This document shows, in pieces, positions 7,131-13,909 of a stretch of DNA of 17,727 nucleotides (position 1 is its first letter; each line of letters opens with the position of its first letter). Location: positions 1 through 17,727 of the forward strand of contig CALKWU010000116.1 in the NCBI GenBank assembly GCA_938004015.1, in the 5' to 3' direction. The notes beneath the pieces were generated by a model. The model made no database searches, was not told the DNA's origin, and saw nothing but the letters and a program-made list of their open reading frames with translations. The translations under genes and the position numbers were made by a program. Source of the stretch: an uncultured Oceanobacillus sp. (GTDB taxonomy: Bacteria > Bacillota > Bacilli > Bacillales > Amphibacillaceae).

Positions 7131-7835
7131 GTGAAAGTGGCCAACATGAAAAATGTCAAGGGTCGGATGGATGAGAGAATATTGGTCTGTGTTTACTATG
7201 GGCCGAATGGAGAGCGTTTAATCCGGAGAGGACAAAAACTAGCCCAAATCATGGGTTGCCCCATCTATGTTTTGACAGTAGATCCCCATCCATACGATGA
7301 TTTCGATGTGGAGAGAGCAAAATATGTAGAGCATTGGAGAGAACTTTGCGATCAATTGGGTGTGGATCAATTCATTATACGCGATAATGAAAAGCGTCCT
7401 GTCGCAAAGGTCATAGCAGAAGTGGCACATCGTTATAACATTACGCAAATCGTCATCGGTCAACCGCCGAAATCACGATGGGAGGAAATCACCAAAGGCT
7501 CCATCGTAAACGCCTTGCTTAACGCCCTGACTTTTGTGGATATCCATATTGTTTCTGTCGATCGGACGTTAAAGAGCAGTGATGAAATGATGGAGTATGA
7601 AAATGGCGTACGCGCTTATCTGAAAAGAGACGGAGAATCCTACCGCATCAGTTTTGCAAGATCCAAAGACAATCTATTTGAAGGAATCTTTTATAAAGAA
7701 ATCGGCACCGACTTTAACAACGGTGTCTTCAAATTTGTCAACAAAGAAGGGAAACCCTGCCAAATACACATCACGGATGATTTGGTCGTTGGAACATTGA
7801 GCGAAGAACCGAATATTAAAATTCCGAAACATTAA
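7131..7835 (+). CDS. KdpD-like universal stress (Usp) domain protein
   Basis: The 234-residue soluble protein has a Usp alpha/beta fold in residues 15-145, beginning ERILVCVYYGPNGERLIRRG. It is closest in wording to the Usp domain inside the sensor kinase KdpD. The nucleotide motif G-2x-G-9x-G(S/T) appears as GQPPKSRWEEITKGS with Pro replacing the second Gly, much as in KdpD. The C-terminal 90 residues match nothing I recognise. There is no histidine-kinase domain and no membrane segment. The gene is divergent from the mrp operon, which suggests but does not prove a link to Na+/K+ homeostasis. The start is uncertain: GTG 7131 has AGGA seven bases upstream, while GTG 7137 and ATG 7146 are alternatives near GAGGTG. 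Confidence 0.8.
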   Translation: MKVANMKNVKGRMDERILVCVYYGPNGERLIRRGQKLAQIMGCPIYVLTVDPHPYDDFDVERAKYVEHWRELCDQLGVDQFIIRDNEKRPVAKVIAEVAHRYNITQIVIGQPPKSRWEEITKGSIVNALLNALTFVDIHIVSVDRTLKSSDEMMEYENGVRAYLKRDGESYRISFARSKDNLFEGIFYKEIGTDFNNGVFKFVNKEGKPCQIHITDDLVVGTLSEEPNIKIPKH

Positions 7836-7863
7836 TCAAGATAAGGGAAATGCAGGAGTGCAC

Positions 7864-7953
7864 TTGCCGTCTGCAAACGAACTCGATGAAGTCACACTTC
7901 AGGCAGAACTAACATATTTTAAAGATGTCAAGATGCTGGAATTTACGTCATAG
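7864..7953 (+). CDS. Possible 29-residue small ORF
   Basis: AGGAG (7854-7858) lies five bases before TTG 7864, opening a 29-codon frame that ends in TAG at 7951-7953. It begins MPSANELDEVTLQAELTYFK and ends VKMLEFTS. It is acidic, lacks a membrane segment and is not recognised. It begins 28 bases after the Usp stop and could be co-transcribed, since the next terminator is at 7993. A GTG at 7858 is inside the Shine-Dalgarno and less likely. It could equally be chance. Confidence 0.3.
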   Translation: MPSANELDEVTLQAELTYFKDVKMLEFTS

Positions 7954-7992
7954 ATGATACAAACCAACTGGACACGAATATTTAATGATGAC

Positions 7993-8027
7993 AAAAAAGC
8001 TGGAGAGTGTGTATTTCCAGCTTTTTT
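7993..8027. terminator. Bidirectional terminator between Usp gene and purC
   Basis: AAAAAAGCTGGA (7993-8004) pairs perfectly with TCCAGCTTTTTT (8016-8027) over 12 bases around an 11-base loop. A and T runs flank the GC core, so it serves the Usp transcript on the plus strand and purC on the minus strand. Confidence 0.92.
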
Positions 8028-8044
8028 GTTTTGGTTATATGTTG

Positions 8045-8728
8045 TCATTCATCTGTCATCATTTTTTCCAATTCCAACGGCTCGATATATTCGCCATTCC
8101 GATAAGCCCGCATATTTCCACCTGAAATTTCATCAATTAAAATAATGTTTCCATCTTCATCGCGGCCAAATTCGAGTTTGATGTCATATAGCTCGATATC
8201 CTTCTTCGCAAGCTCATTTTTGACAATGTCTGAAATCTCAATCGTCATTCGCTTTAATGTGTCGTATTCTTCCTCTTCCAAAATACCAAGCATGACAAGC
8301 GCATCTTTACTGATTGGGGGATCTCCTCTTTCGTCATCTTTAAGTGTAACCTCCACGAAGGCGTCCAGTTTTTGCCCTTCTTTTGCGTATTTTCCGTAGC
8401 GGCGAAGAAAACTGCCGACCGCCCGATAACGACAAATGACCTCCAAACCTTCCCCGAACATTTGCGCCGGTACAACGGTCATCGTCCGATCTTCAATATT
8501 GCTGGAAATATGGTGGGTCGGAATATTTTTTTCCTTCAACCGTTCAAAAAACAAGCTCGTAAGCTTCAACGCCGCTCTCCCCGCACCTTCCATCGTCATA
8601 CCAACTTGGTTTGCGCCCGGATCAAAAACGCCATCTTCTCCGGTGACGTCATCTTTGAACTTCAACAAATAGTTGCCGTCTTCCAGTTCATAAACATCTT
8701 TCGTCTTGCCTTCATATATTTTTTTCAT
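8045..8728 (-). CDS. purC: SAICAR synthase (PurC), stand-alone
   Basis: Phosphoribosylaminoimidazole-succinocarboxamide synthase of de novo purine synthesis, which joins CAIR and aspartate using ATP. The 227 residues begin with IYEGKTKDVYEL, the ATP-binding N-terminus. Signature one appears as LEVICRYRAVGSFLRRYG near residues 95-112 and signature two as LYDIKLEFG near 180-188. The C-terminal block reads DEISGGNMRAYRNGEY where canonical enzymes have DEISPD followed by RLW, so this is a divergent subfamily. The ATG at 8728 follows GAGGGA. No other pur gene is adjacent and no PurR-type CCGAAC box is visible upstream. It may be a paralogue of an operon-borne copy elsewhere. Confidence 0.88.
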   Translation of the reverse strand: MKKIYEGKTKDVYELEDGNYLLKFKDDVTGEDGVFDPGANQVGMTMEGAGRAALKLTSLFFERLKEKNIPTHHISSNIEDRTMTVVPAQMFGEGLEVICRYRAVGSFLRRYGKYAKEGQKLDAFVEVTLKDDERGDPPISKDALVMLGILEEEEYDTLKRMTIEISDIVKNELAKKDIELYDIKLEFGRDEDGNIILIDEISGGNMRAYRNGEYIEPLELEKMMTDE

Positions 8729-8888
8729 ATTATCCCTCGATTTCCTATGTGCGTTGGTTATATTTTATCACAGAAGACTGTGGCTGGGAATGCCGTGATT
8801 TCCCTTGTCATAGTATGAGCGAGTAGAGATCGAGCATGGGCTCTTGATTCATTTTGAGCTGACTGAAGGATAAATGCGGCCTATCATG

Positions 8889-8894
8889 TATAAT
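8889..8894 (+). promoter_or_regulatory. -10 element for the Nudix gene
   Basis: A consensus TATAAT lies 32 bases before the ATG at 8926. No convincing -35 is found at 16-18 bases upstream, so activation or a weak basal promoter is possible. Confidence 0.5.
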
Positions 8895-8925
8895 AGAATT
8901 AAAGAGTGTGCATGGAGGAGATTAC

Positions 8926-9543
8926 ATGAATGCTTCACAAATTATCGAAAAATTGGGAAACAGAACCCCCTCGATCATGGGAAAAAAGCTTAACAGACAA
9001 GCCGCCGTATTACTCCCCCTTTTAACCATCCGAGACGAAACCCATATATTATTTCAAGTAAGATCCATGCAGTTGAAAAGCCAACCAGGCGATATTTGTT
9101 TTCCAGGCGGAAGAATGGAACCGGAAGATGAAAGTCCGAAACAAACAGCGATCCGGGAAACGATGGAAGAGCTCGGTGTGCGGAAAGAAAGCATCGATTC
9201 GCTCATTCCCCTTGACTATATTGCGAACAACAACGGACGGATCATTTACCCTTTTGTCGGGAGATTGCATCATCCGGATGAAATCGCACCAAACAAGGCG
9301 GAAGTGGAAGAAGTGTTCACTGTTCCATTGGATTACCTTTTGGAAGCGGAACCTGAAGTGTATAAAGTGCATATCCACGTAAAACCTGAAGAGAACTTTC
9401 CTTTCGACCGGATCGTCGGCGGGAAAGACTACCAGTGGAGTGCGGGACATATCGATGAATTGTTTTACCAATATGAAGGAAAAGTGATTTGGGGGCTGAC
9501 GGCGAAAATATTGACCCATTTCTTGCATCTGATTAAAATGTGA
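8926..9543 (+). CDS. Nudix hydrolase, probable CoA pyrophosphatase
   Basis: The 205-residue protein has the UPF0035/CoA-pyrophosphatase motif LFQVRSMQLKSQPGDICFPG running into the Nudix box GGRMEPEDESPKQTAIRETM-EELGV. Catalytic glutamates are in RETMEELG (about residues 73-80). Enzymes of this group cleave CoA and oxidised or acyl-CoA to 4'-phosphopantetheine derivatives and 3',5'-ADP. The Nudix box has six rather than five residues between its Gly and first Glu, which is common in this subfamily. I prefer ATG 8926, seven bases after GGAGG (8914-8918), over the upstream in-frame GTG at 8908, which precedes that Shine-Dalgarno. It is monocistronic, with a terminator 28 bases after the stop. 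Confidence 0.87.
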   Translation: MNASQIIEKLGNRTPSIMGKKLNRQAAVLLPLLTIRDETHILFQVRSMQLKSQPGDICFPGGRMEPEDESPKQTAIRETMEELGVRKESIDSLIPLDYIANNNGRIIYPFVGRLHHPDEIAPNKAEVEEVFTVPLDYLLEAEPEVYKVHIHVKPEENFPFDRIVGGKDYQWSAGHIDELFYQYEGKVIWGLTAKILTHFLHLIKM

Positions 9544-9571
9544 AACCGGAGAAACTTTTCTCCACGACGAA

Positions 9572-9611
9572 AAAGACATATACGCTTCCTGCCCGAAGCA
9601 TATATGTCTTT
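9572..9611. terminator. Bidirectional terminator between Nudix and CoA-transferase genes
   Basis: AAAGACATATACGCTT (9572-9587) pairs with AAGCATATATGTCTTT (9596-9611) with one mismatch over 16 positions and an eight-base loop. The minus-strand side is followed by T5, the plus side by a weaker TCTATATTTA. Confidence 0.8.
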
Positions 9612-9641
9612 CTATATTTAAACCCCTTTGTTTGCTCTTTT

Positions 9642-11162
9642 TTATTCTTCTGCCCCTTGTTTTACCCGTTTTTTCATCGTTCCGTTTTCCATAAAGTTCA
9701 AATGCCAGGAGAAAGCCTTTTCAAGTACGTGCGGCGTTTGGCCACCACGTTCTAATGCTTCCTGGTAATACTCCCATAGCTGCGCACGATAGTCCGGATG
9801 AGCGCAATTTTCAATGATCAATGGAACACGTTCTCTTGGCGCAAGCCCTCTTAAATCGACGAATCCTTGTTCGGTCACAACGACGTCCACATCATGTTCG
9901 GTATGGTCGACGTGGGAAACGAATGGAACGATACTTGAAATGTCGCCGTCTTTCGCCACAGATTTCGTGACGAAAATCGCGAGTCTTGCGTTACGTGCGA
10001 AGTCTCCGGATCCCCCAATCCCGTTCATCATCTTCGTGCCCGAAACGTGAGTCGAGTTGACGTTTCCATAAATATCAAGCTCCAAGGCTGTGTTGATGGA
10101 AATTGTACCGAGACGACGGACAATTTCCGGCTGGTTGGAAATTTCCTGTGGACGGATCACCAGCTTATCCCGATATTTGTCGAAGTTACCGAACACTTCT
10201 TTCATCTTTTCTTCCGACAACGTCATCGAACAAGCAGAGGCAAAGTCCACCTTACCCGCATCGATCAAATCGAACACCGCATCTTGCAGCACCTCGGAAT
10301 AAACGACCAAATTTTCAAATTCCGATTCGATCATGCCGTGGAGTACCGCATTGGCGACCGTACCGATTCCGACTTGAAGCGGTGCCAATGTTTCCGTTAA
10401 ACGACCCGCTTTGATTTCTTCACGTAAAAAGTCTAGCAAATGATTGGCAATTTGCTGGGTTTCTTCATCCGGCGGCAAAATCGTCGACGGAGAGTCGGCT
10501 TGATCGGTGAAGACAATGCCTTTCACCTTATCCAAATCGAGTGGAATGCCAATCGTGCCAATCCGGTCATCGACTTGAGTCAATGGAATCGGATCTCTTT
10601 CTCCCTGTTTTTTCGGGCTGAATAAGTCGTGAACCCCTTTCAGACTTTCCGGTTGTGCCATATTGATTTCAATAATGACGTTTTCAGCCGCTTCAATAAA
10701 AGCTAAGTTGTTCCCTACAGAAGTGCTTGGAATCAACATGCCGTCCTCTGTTATTAAAACGCCTTCAATAATGGCATAATCTACTTTCATGACCCCTGAA
10801 CGCAATAGCTCTGACGTATGTGACAAATGTTGGTCAACGAATAAATGCTCCCCAGTGTTGATGGCTTTCCGCATGACCGGATCGGCTTGGAAAGGCAATC
10901 GTTTATTCACGATTCCCGACTCAGCGAGGATTTTATCGATATCTGCGCCGAGGGAAGCACCGGTGAATACGTTTACTTTTAATTGTTCCCCATTTTTCAC
11001 TCTCTCCACTAATGCCGTCGGTACGGCTTTTGCATCGCCTGCCCGCGTAAAGCCGCTCAAACCCAACGTCATCCCGTCTTCTATCCATGAAGCGGCTTCT
11101 TCAGCGGAAGTGACCCGATCATGGAGTTCCGGGATATGTATGCGCTTTAATTTTCCCACCAT
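9642..11162 (-). CDS. Acetyl-CoA hydrolase / succinyl-CoA:acetate CoA-transferase family
   Basis: The 506-residue class I CoA-transferase resembles acetate/succinate CoA-transferases such as AarC and Cat1. Domain landmarks are GLSGFTRAGDAKAVPTAL (about 34-51), the glycine-rich GIGTVANAV (265-273), the probable catalytic Glu290 in VVYSEVLQD, and the C-terminal block GTKMMNGIGGSGDFARNA. The Glu would carry the CoA thioester intermediate. It probably moves CoA between acetate or another short acid and succinate, linking acetate use or overflow to the TCA cycle; exact substrates cannot be read from sequence. The ATG at 11162 follows GGGGGA. The LytTR gene lies 140 bases upstream on the same strand with no clear terminator between, so read-through plus an internal promoter are both possible. 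Confidence 0.9.
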   Translation of the reverse strand: MVGKLKRIHIPELHDRVTSAEEAASWIEDGMTLGLSGFTRAGDAKAVPTALVERVKNGEQLKVNVFTGASLGADIDKILAESGIVNKRLPFQADPVMRKAINTGEHLFVDQHLSHTSELLRSGVMKVDYAIIEGVLITEDGMLIPSTSVGNNLAFIEAAENVIIEINMAQPESLKGVHDLFSPKKQGERDPIPLTQVDDRIGTIGIPLDLDKVKGIVFTDQADSPSTILPPDEETQQIANHLLDFLREEIKAGRLTETLAPLQVGIGTVANAVLHGMIESEFENLVVYSEVLQDAVFDLIDAGKVDFASACSMTLSEEKMKEVFGNFDKYRDKLVIRPQEISNQPEIVRRLGTISINTALELDIYGNVNSTHVSGTKMMNGIGGSGDFARNARLAIFVTKSVAKDGDISSIVPFVSHVDHTEHDVDVVVTEQGFVDLRGLAPRERVPLIIENCAHPDYRAQLWEYYQEALERGGQTPHVLEKAFSWHLNFMENGTMKKRVKQGAEE

Positions 11163-11249
11163 AAAAATATCCCCCTACTTTTTTATCTTTCTCCTACTAT
11201 TATTTTACAGGAGATTCAGGGGGCATAAGGAAAAACGAGATAAATTCGT

Positions 11250-11277
11250 CAATAATTTGAATAAGCGAACAATAATT
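11250..11277 (-). repeat. Direct repeat AATTATTG with 20-base period upstream of CoA-transferase
   Basis: On the minus strand AATTATTG occurs at 11277-11270 and again at 11257-11250, exactly 20 bases apart. LytTR proteins bind pairs of roughly nine-base direct repeats about two helical turns apart, and a LytTR gene ends 26 bases upstream. The match to the published LytTR consensus is poor, so this is only a candidate operator. Confidence 0.35.
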
Positions 11278-11302
11278 GTGAACAAAACATGAAATTTTTG
11301 TT

Positions 11303-11944
11303 TCAAAATCCTAACAATTTCCGGAAATAGCTCGAATACGATTGACTTACCGGGATTTTTTCTCCTCCGGTCATGGAGAGCAACAACGTGGAGTGAGTGT
11401 CCGGGAAAATTTCATCGATATGATGGACATTCACGATGAACGAACGATGACAACGGACGAACAATTCCCTCGGTAAAATGTATTCGAATTCTTGGAGGGT
11501 GTTTTTATGTGTTCCGACATATTCATCGGAAATGACATGAGTTTTCCGATCCCTTGCTTCCAAATATTTCACTTCATGAAAAGGAATCGGTTTCCATCCA
11601 TCCTCAGTCCGGACCGTCACGACGGATTTCCCATCGGTGAATGCCGGATAAATCGCCATCACACAGCCGGCAATCTCATCGTTTTCATAATACGGGACTG
11701 CCATGCCATGATAAGGCACACCAAATACGGAACGGTCGATGAATTCGGATGTTTTTTGATTCGTACTGATCGCTTTATAAGCAATCGTCCCTTCTTTAAT
11801 CGGGTCTCCCGGTTGGATTTTCAAATCGATCCGTTTACTCCGACGGTAATAAATGTACTCTTCCGTATTGGAAACCGCAATCGACACTTCGTCTGAAAAC
11901 AACTCCCCCATCACGTCCAGTAAAGAAGCAAGATTCAACGACAT
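11303..11944 (-). CDS. LytTR-domain transcription regulator with PAS/GAF-like N-terminus
   Basis: The 213-residue protein has a C-terminal LytTR DNA-binding domain (about 112-211), recognised by IPFHEVKYLEARDRKTHVIS, then the block FEYILPRELFVRCHRSFIVN and VHHIDEIFPDT. The first 105 residues form a separate domain, starting MSLNLASLLDVMGELFSDEV, which lacks the aspartate receiver of classical LytR/AgrA regulators. It is more like a small ligand-sensing PAS/GAF fold, including GVPYHGMAVPYYENDEIAG. It is therefore probably a one-component sensor. The gene lies 30 bases after the thioesterase and 140 bases before the CoA-transferase on the same strand. The ATG at 11944 follows GAGGTG. Confidence 0.85.
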   Translation of the reverse strand: MSLNLASLLDVMGELFSDEVSIAVSNTEEYIYYRRSKRIDLKIQPGDPIKEGTIAYKAISTNQKTSEFIDRSVFGVPYHGMAVPYYENDEIAGCVMAIYPAFTDGKSVVTVRTEDGWKPIPFHEVKYLEARDRKTHVISDEYVGTHKNTLQEFEYILPRELFVRCHRSFIVNVHHIDEIFPDTHSTLLLSMTGGEKIPVSQSYSSYFRKLLGF

Positions 11945-11974
11945 GTTTTTTCACCTCACTCTTTGTCAAAACGT

Positions 11975-12457
11975 TCATTCCCTTTTCAGGAAAGTGTCCG
12001 GCATGACGACAGCCACTACTTCTCCTTTGACAACTAACTCGTCTCCCGCAAAAACTTCTGTATGTACTTTCCAACGTTTCGGATGGATTTCTTCCACCTT
12101 ACCGACTGCTTTCAGTGGTACATCTTGAGGAGTCGGCTTCATGAAGTCGACGTGCAAAGATGCCGTTACGAATCTTGGTGGCTCGACACCATCTCCCGGT
12201 TCATGGCCATTTTTCCGATGCAAAGCGAGCGATGCGGAACCTGTTCCATGGCAATCGACCAAAGACGCCAAAATCCCGCCGTACACGAAACCCGGAACTG
12301 CTTGATGTTCTTCTTTAGGTGTATATTCTGTAACCGTTTTCTCTCCATCCCAACGCGTACGGAAATGATGCCCCTTTTCATTCAATCTACCACAACCATA
12401 GCACCAAGAAAACTCGTCGGCATATTCATCTTGAATCGCGACATGTTTTTTTCCCAT
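11975..12457 (-). CDS. PaaI-type hotdog thioesterase
   Basis: The 160-residue single-domain hotdog protein has an N-terminal CYGCG (Cys19, Cys22) leading into RLNEKGHHF. The active-site helix follows as VYGGILASLVDCHGTGSA (about 58-75, with Asp68 as the likely catalytic acid). The later strand block TASLHVDFMKPTP is also typical of the PaaI/4HBT family. It probably hydrolyses an acyl- or aryl-CoA thioester; the substrate is unknown. It opens a minus-strand group followed 30 bases later by the LytTR regulator and then the CoA-transferase, so a shared role in acyl-CoA metabolism is an inference from context. The ATG at 12457 is preceded by AAAGGGGGAAAAAAG. Confidence 0.85.
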   Translation of the reverse strand: MGKKHVAIQDEYADEFSWCYGCGRLNEKGHHFRTRWDGEKTVTEYTPKEEHQAVPGFVYGGILASLVDCHGTGSASLALHRKNGHEPGDGVEPPRFVTASLHVDFMKPTPQDVPLKAVGKVEEIHPKRWKVHTEVFAGDELVVKGEVVAVVMPDTFLKRE

Positions 12458-12497
12458 CTTTTTTCCCCCTTTGGTTTACGCACCAAAATTCACCTTA

Positions 12498-12506
12498 AGT
12501 ATAGCA
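12498..12506 (-). promoter_or_regulatory. Extended -10 promoter of the thioesterase-LytTR genes
   Basis: On the minus strand TGCTATACT is an extended -10 element (TGnTATAAT type), 41 bases before the ATG at 12457. No good -35 is found, which extended -10 promoters tolerate. Confidence 0.5.
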
Positions 12507-12636
12507 TATTTGCCTATTGTTTTTTGTGAATAGCGCTTATGAAAATATAGGACATTCGGATGACAGTTTTCATCAACTTTGGTAATCTATTAGATGGGGA
12601 AAAAAGAGACATGATCATAGACAAGGGGGTCATTTC

Positions 12637-13698
12637 GTGAAAAAATTAGTGATTTTAGGCGGCGGATACGGTGGCATTAAAGTGCTTACCGGGCTGTTGG
12701 ATCGAATTCCTGATGATATAGAAATCACCTTGATCGATCGTAATCCATTCCGCTCGTTGAAAACGGAATTTTACACGATAGCAGCCGGTACTGTTGCAGA
12801 TACGGAAGTGCGTGTCGATTTCCCGAAAGATGATCGGGTGAATTATATTTTTAAAGAAGTGGAGAAAATCGATACGGAAAACAACCGGATTGTTTTTGAA
12901 GATCCGGAAGAAGAAGATTTTTCGTATGATTATCTCGTCATCGGACTCGGTTGTGAAGACAACTACCATGGGGTGAAAGGTGCAGCTGAATATACGGAAA
13001 GTGTGCAAACTTTCGCCAAAGCGAAACATACAGGGGTGGCCGTCGCCAACTTGGGGGCTTATGGTAAAGTGACGGTCGTCGGTGCAGGTTTGAGCGGCAT
13101 TGAAGTCGCATCGGAAATCCGCGAAAGCCGTCCCGATTTGAATATCCGTTTACTCGATCGGGGACCGACCGTATTGAAAGCCTTTGATGAAAAAATCCAG
13201 AAACATGTGGAACAGTGGTTCATCGAAAATGATGTGGACGTCATCCATCATTCCAACGTCGAATATGTCGAAAAAGACGGCGTCTGCAATAATGGGGTTT
13301 GCTATTTGAATGATGTGACGATATGGACTGCAGGCGTGCGGCCGGTCCGCTTAGTCCGTGAACTTCCATTCAAAAAAGATCGGCATGAAAAAATCGTCGT
13401 GAATGAATTTTTCCAAGTACCGGATCAACCGAATATTTACGTCCTTGGGGATTGTGCATCATCGGAACATTCTCCGAGCGCGCAATTGGCGGGATTGCAA
13501 GGGGAACAAATCGCGGAAATTTTATTGGCGGTCTTTCATGGCGAAACACCGAAAAAACCAAAGCCGATCAAGTTGAGAGGCACCCTTGGATCGTTGGGTA
13601 AATCCGATGGGTTCGGCAATATGTTGACGATGCCGGTGACCGGACTTCTGCCACGACTTGCTAAATCTGGAGTGCTTTGGCTCAATAAACGTCATTAA
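12637..13698 (+). CDS. NAD(P)/FAD-dependent oxidoreductase, type II NADH dehydrogenase family (YutJ-like)
   Basis: The 353-residue flavoprotein has two dinucleotide folds. The FAD site is VILGGGYGGIKV at residues 5-16, the NADH site TVVGAGLSGIEVASEI around 146-161, and the FAD-closing motif NIYVLGDCASSEHSP around 268-282. Type II NADH dehydrogenases oxidise NADH without pumping protons and pass electrons to menaquinone at the membrane. This protein has the length of Bacillus YutJ (about 355) rather than the main enzyme YumB/Ndh (about 400). It has only a short tail after GLLPRLAKSGVLWLNKRH, so the electron acceptor is uncertain. The start is GTG 12637 after AAGGGGG. It is monocistronic with a strong terminator. 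Confidence 0.87.
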   Translation: MKKLVILGGGYGGIKVLTGLLDRIPDDIEITLIDRNPFRSLKTEFYTIAAGTVADTEVRVDFPKDDRVNYIFKEVEKIDTENNRIVFEDPEEEDFSYDYLVIGLGCEDNYHGVKGAAEYTESVQTFAKAKHTGVAVANLGAYGKVTVVGAGLSGIEVASEIRESRPDLNIRLLDRGPTVLKAFDEKIQKHVEQWFIENDVDVIHHSNVEYVEKDGVCNNGVCYLNDVTIWTAGVRPVRLVRELPFKKDRHEKIVVNEFFQVPDQPNIYVLGDCASSEHSPSAQLAGLQGEQIAEILLAVFHGETPKKPKPIKLRGTLGSLGKSDGFGNMLTMPVTGLLPRLAKSGVLWLNKRH

Positions 13699-13762
13699 AA
13701 ATAAAAGAACCTGCATGATATCGGCAAATATCCGGGATATCGTTGCAGGCTTTTTATTTTTG
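13697..13762. terminator. Strong bidirectional terminator
   Basis: CCTGCA (13710-13715) pairs with TGCAGG (13744-13749), and inner GATATC copies pair as well. A-rich sequence (AAAAATAAAAG) precedes and CTTTTTATTTTTG follows. It ends the YutJ-like transcript and can stop minus-strand transcription. Confidence 0.9.
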
Positions 13763-13849
13763 CTTTTACATCAGTCTTAAAAGACTTCCACCTATGCTCA
13801 ACATCCATATCTGATAATGAAAGGGAGAGATTCAGGCGGAGGTGGAAGC

Positions 13850-13909
13850 ATGCCTATCACTGTGAAATTCAGCGTCTCGCTCGTATTCGCTGTCTTATGG
13901 TTTTATTGA
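13850..13909 (+). CDS. Possible 19-residue hydrophobic peptide
   Basis: ATG 13850 follows a very strong Shine-Dalgarno, GGAGGTGG (13838-13845), with ideal spacing. The frame encodes MPITVKFSVSLVFAVLWFY and stops with TGA at 13907-13909. The peptide is short, starts with one Lys and is otherwise hydrophobic, enough for one membrane pass. It has no recognised relative. The last seven bases overlap the end of the convergent HAD gene (stop at 13903). It lies beyond the YutJ terminator, so it needs its own promoter. GATAAT just upstream at about 13814-13819 is a possible -10, but no good -35 is seen. Confidence 0.45.
   Translation: MPITVKFSVSLVFAVLWFY

Noticed and set aside
8729..8907. Purine riboswitch or PurR box ahead of purC
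   Set aside because: I looked for paired CCGAAC boxes and an aptamer-like layout and found neither; only a short CACAG/CTGTG inverted repeat (8769-8782) is present.
9049..9579. 176-codon minus-strand frame
   Set aside because: It is antisense to the Nudix gene, which carries clear motifs and a Shine-Dalgarno.
12525..12545. CcpA cre-like TGAATAGCGCTTATGA
   Set aside because: The AGCGCT centre resembles cre, but the outer TG and CA positions do not fit the 14-base spacing.
13773..13786. AGTCTT-AA-AAGACT inverted repeat
   Set aside because: Too short and AT-rich, with a two-base loop and no link to a promoter; likely chance.
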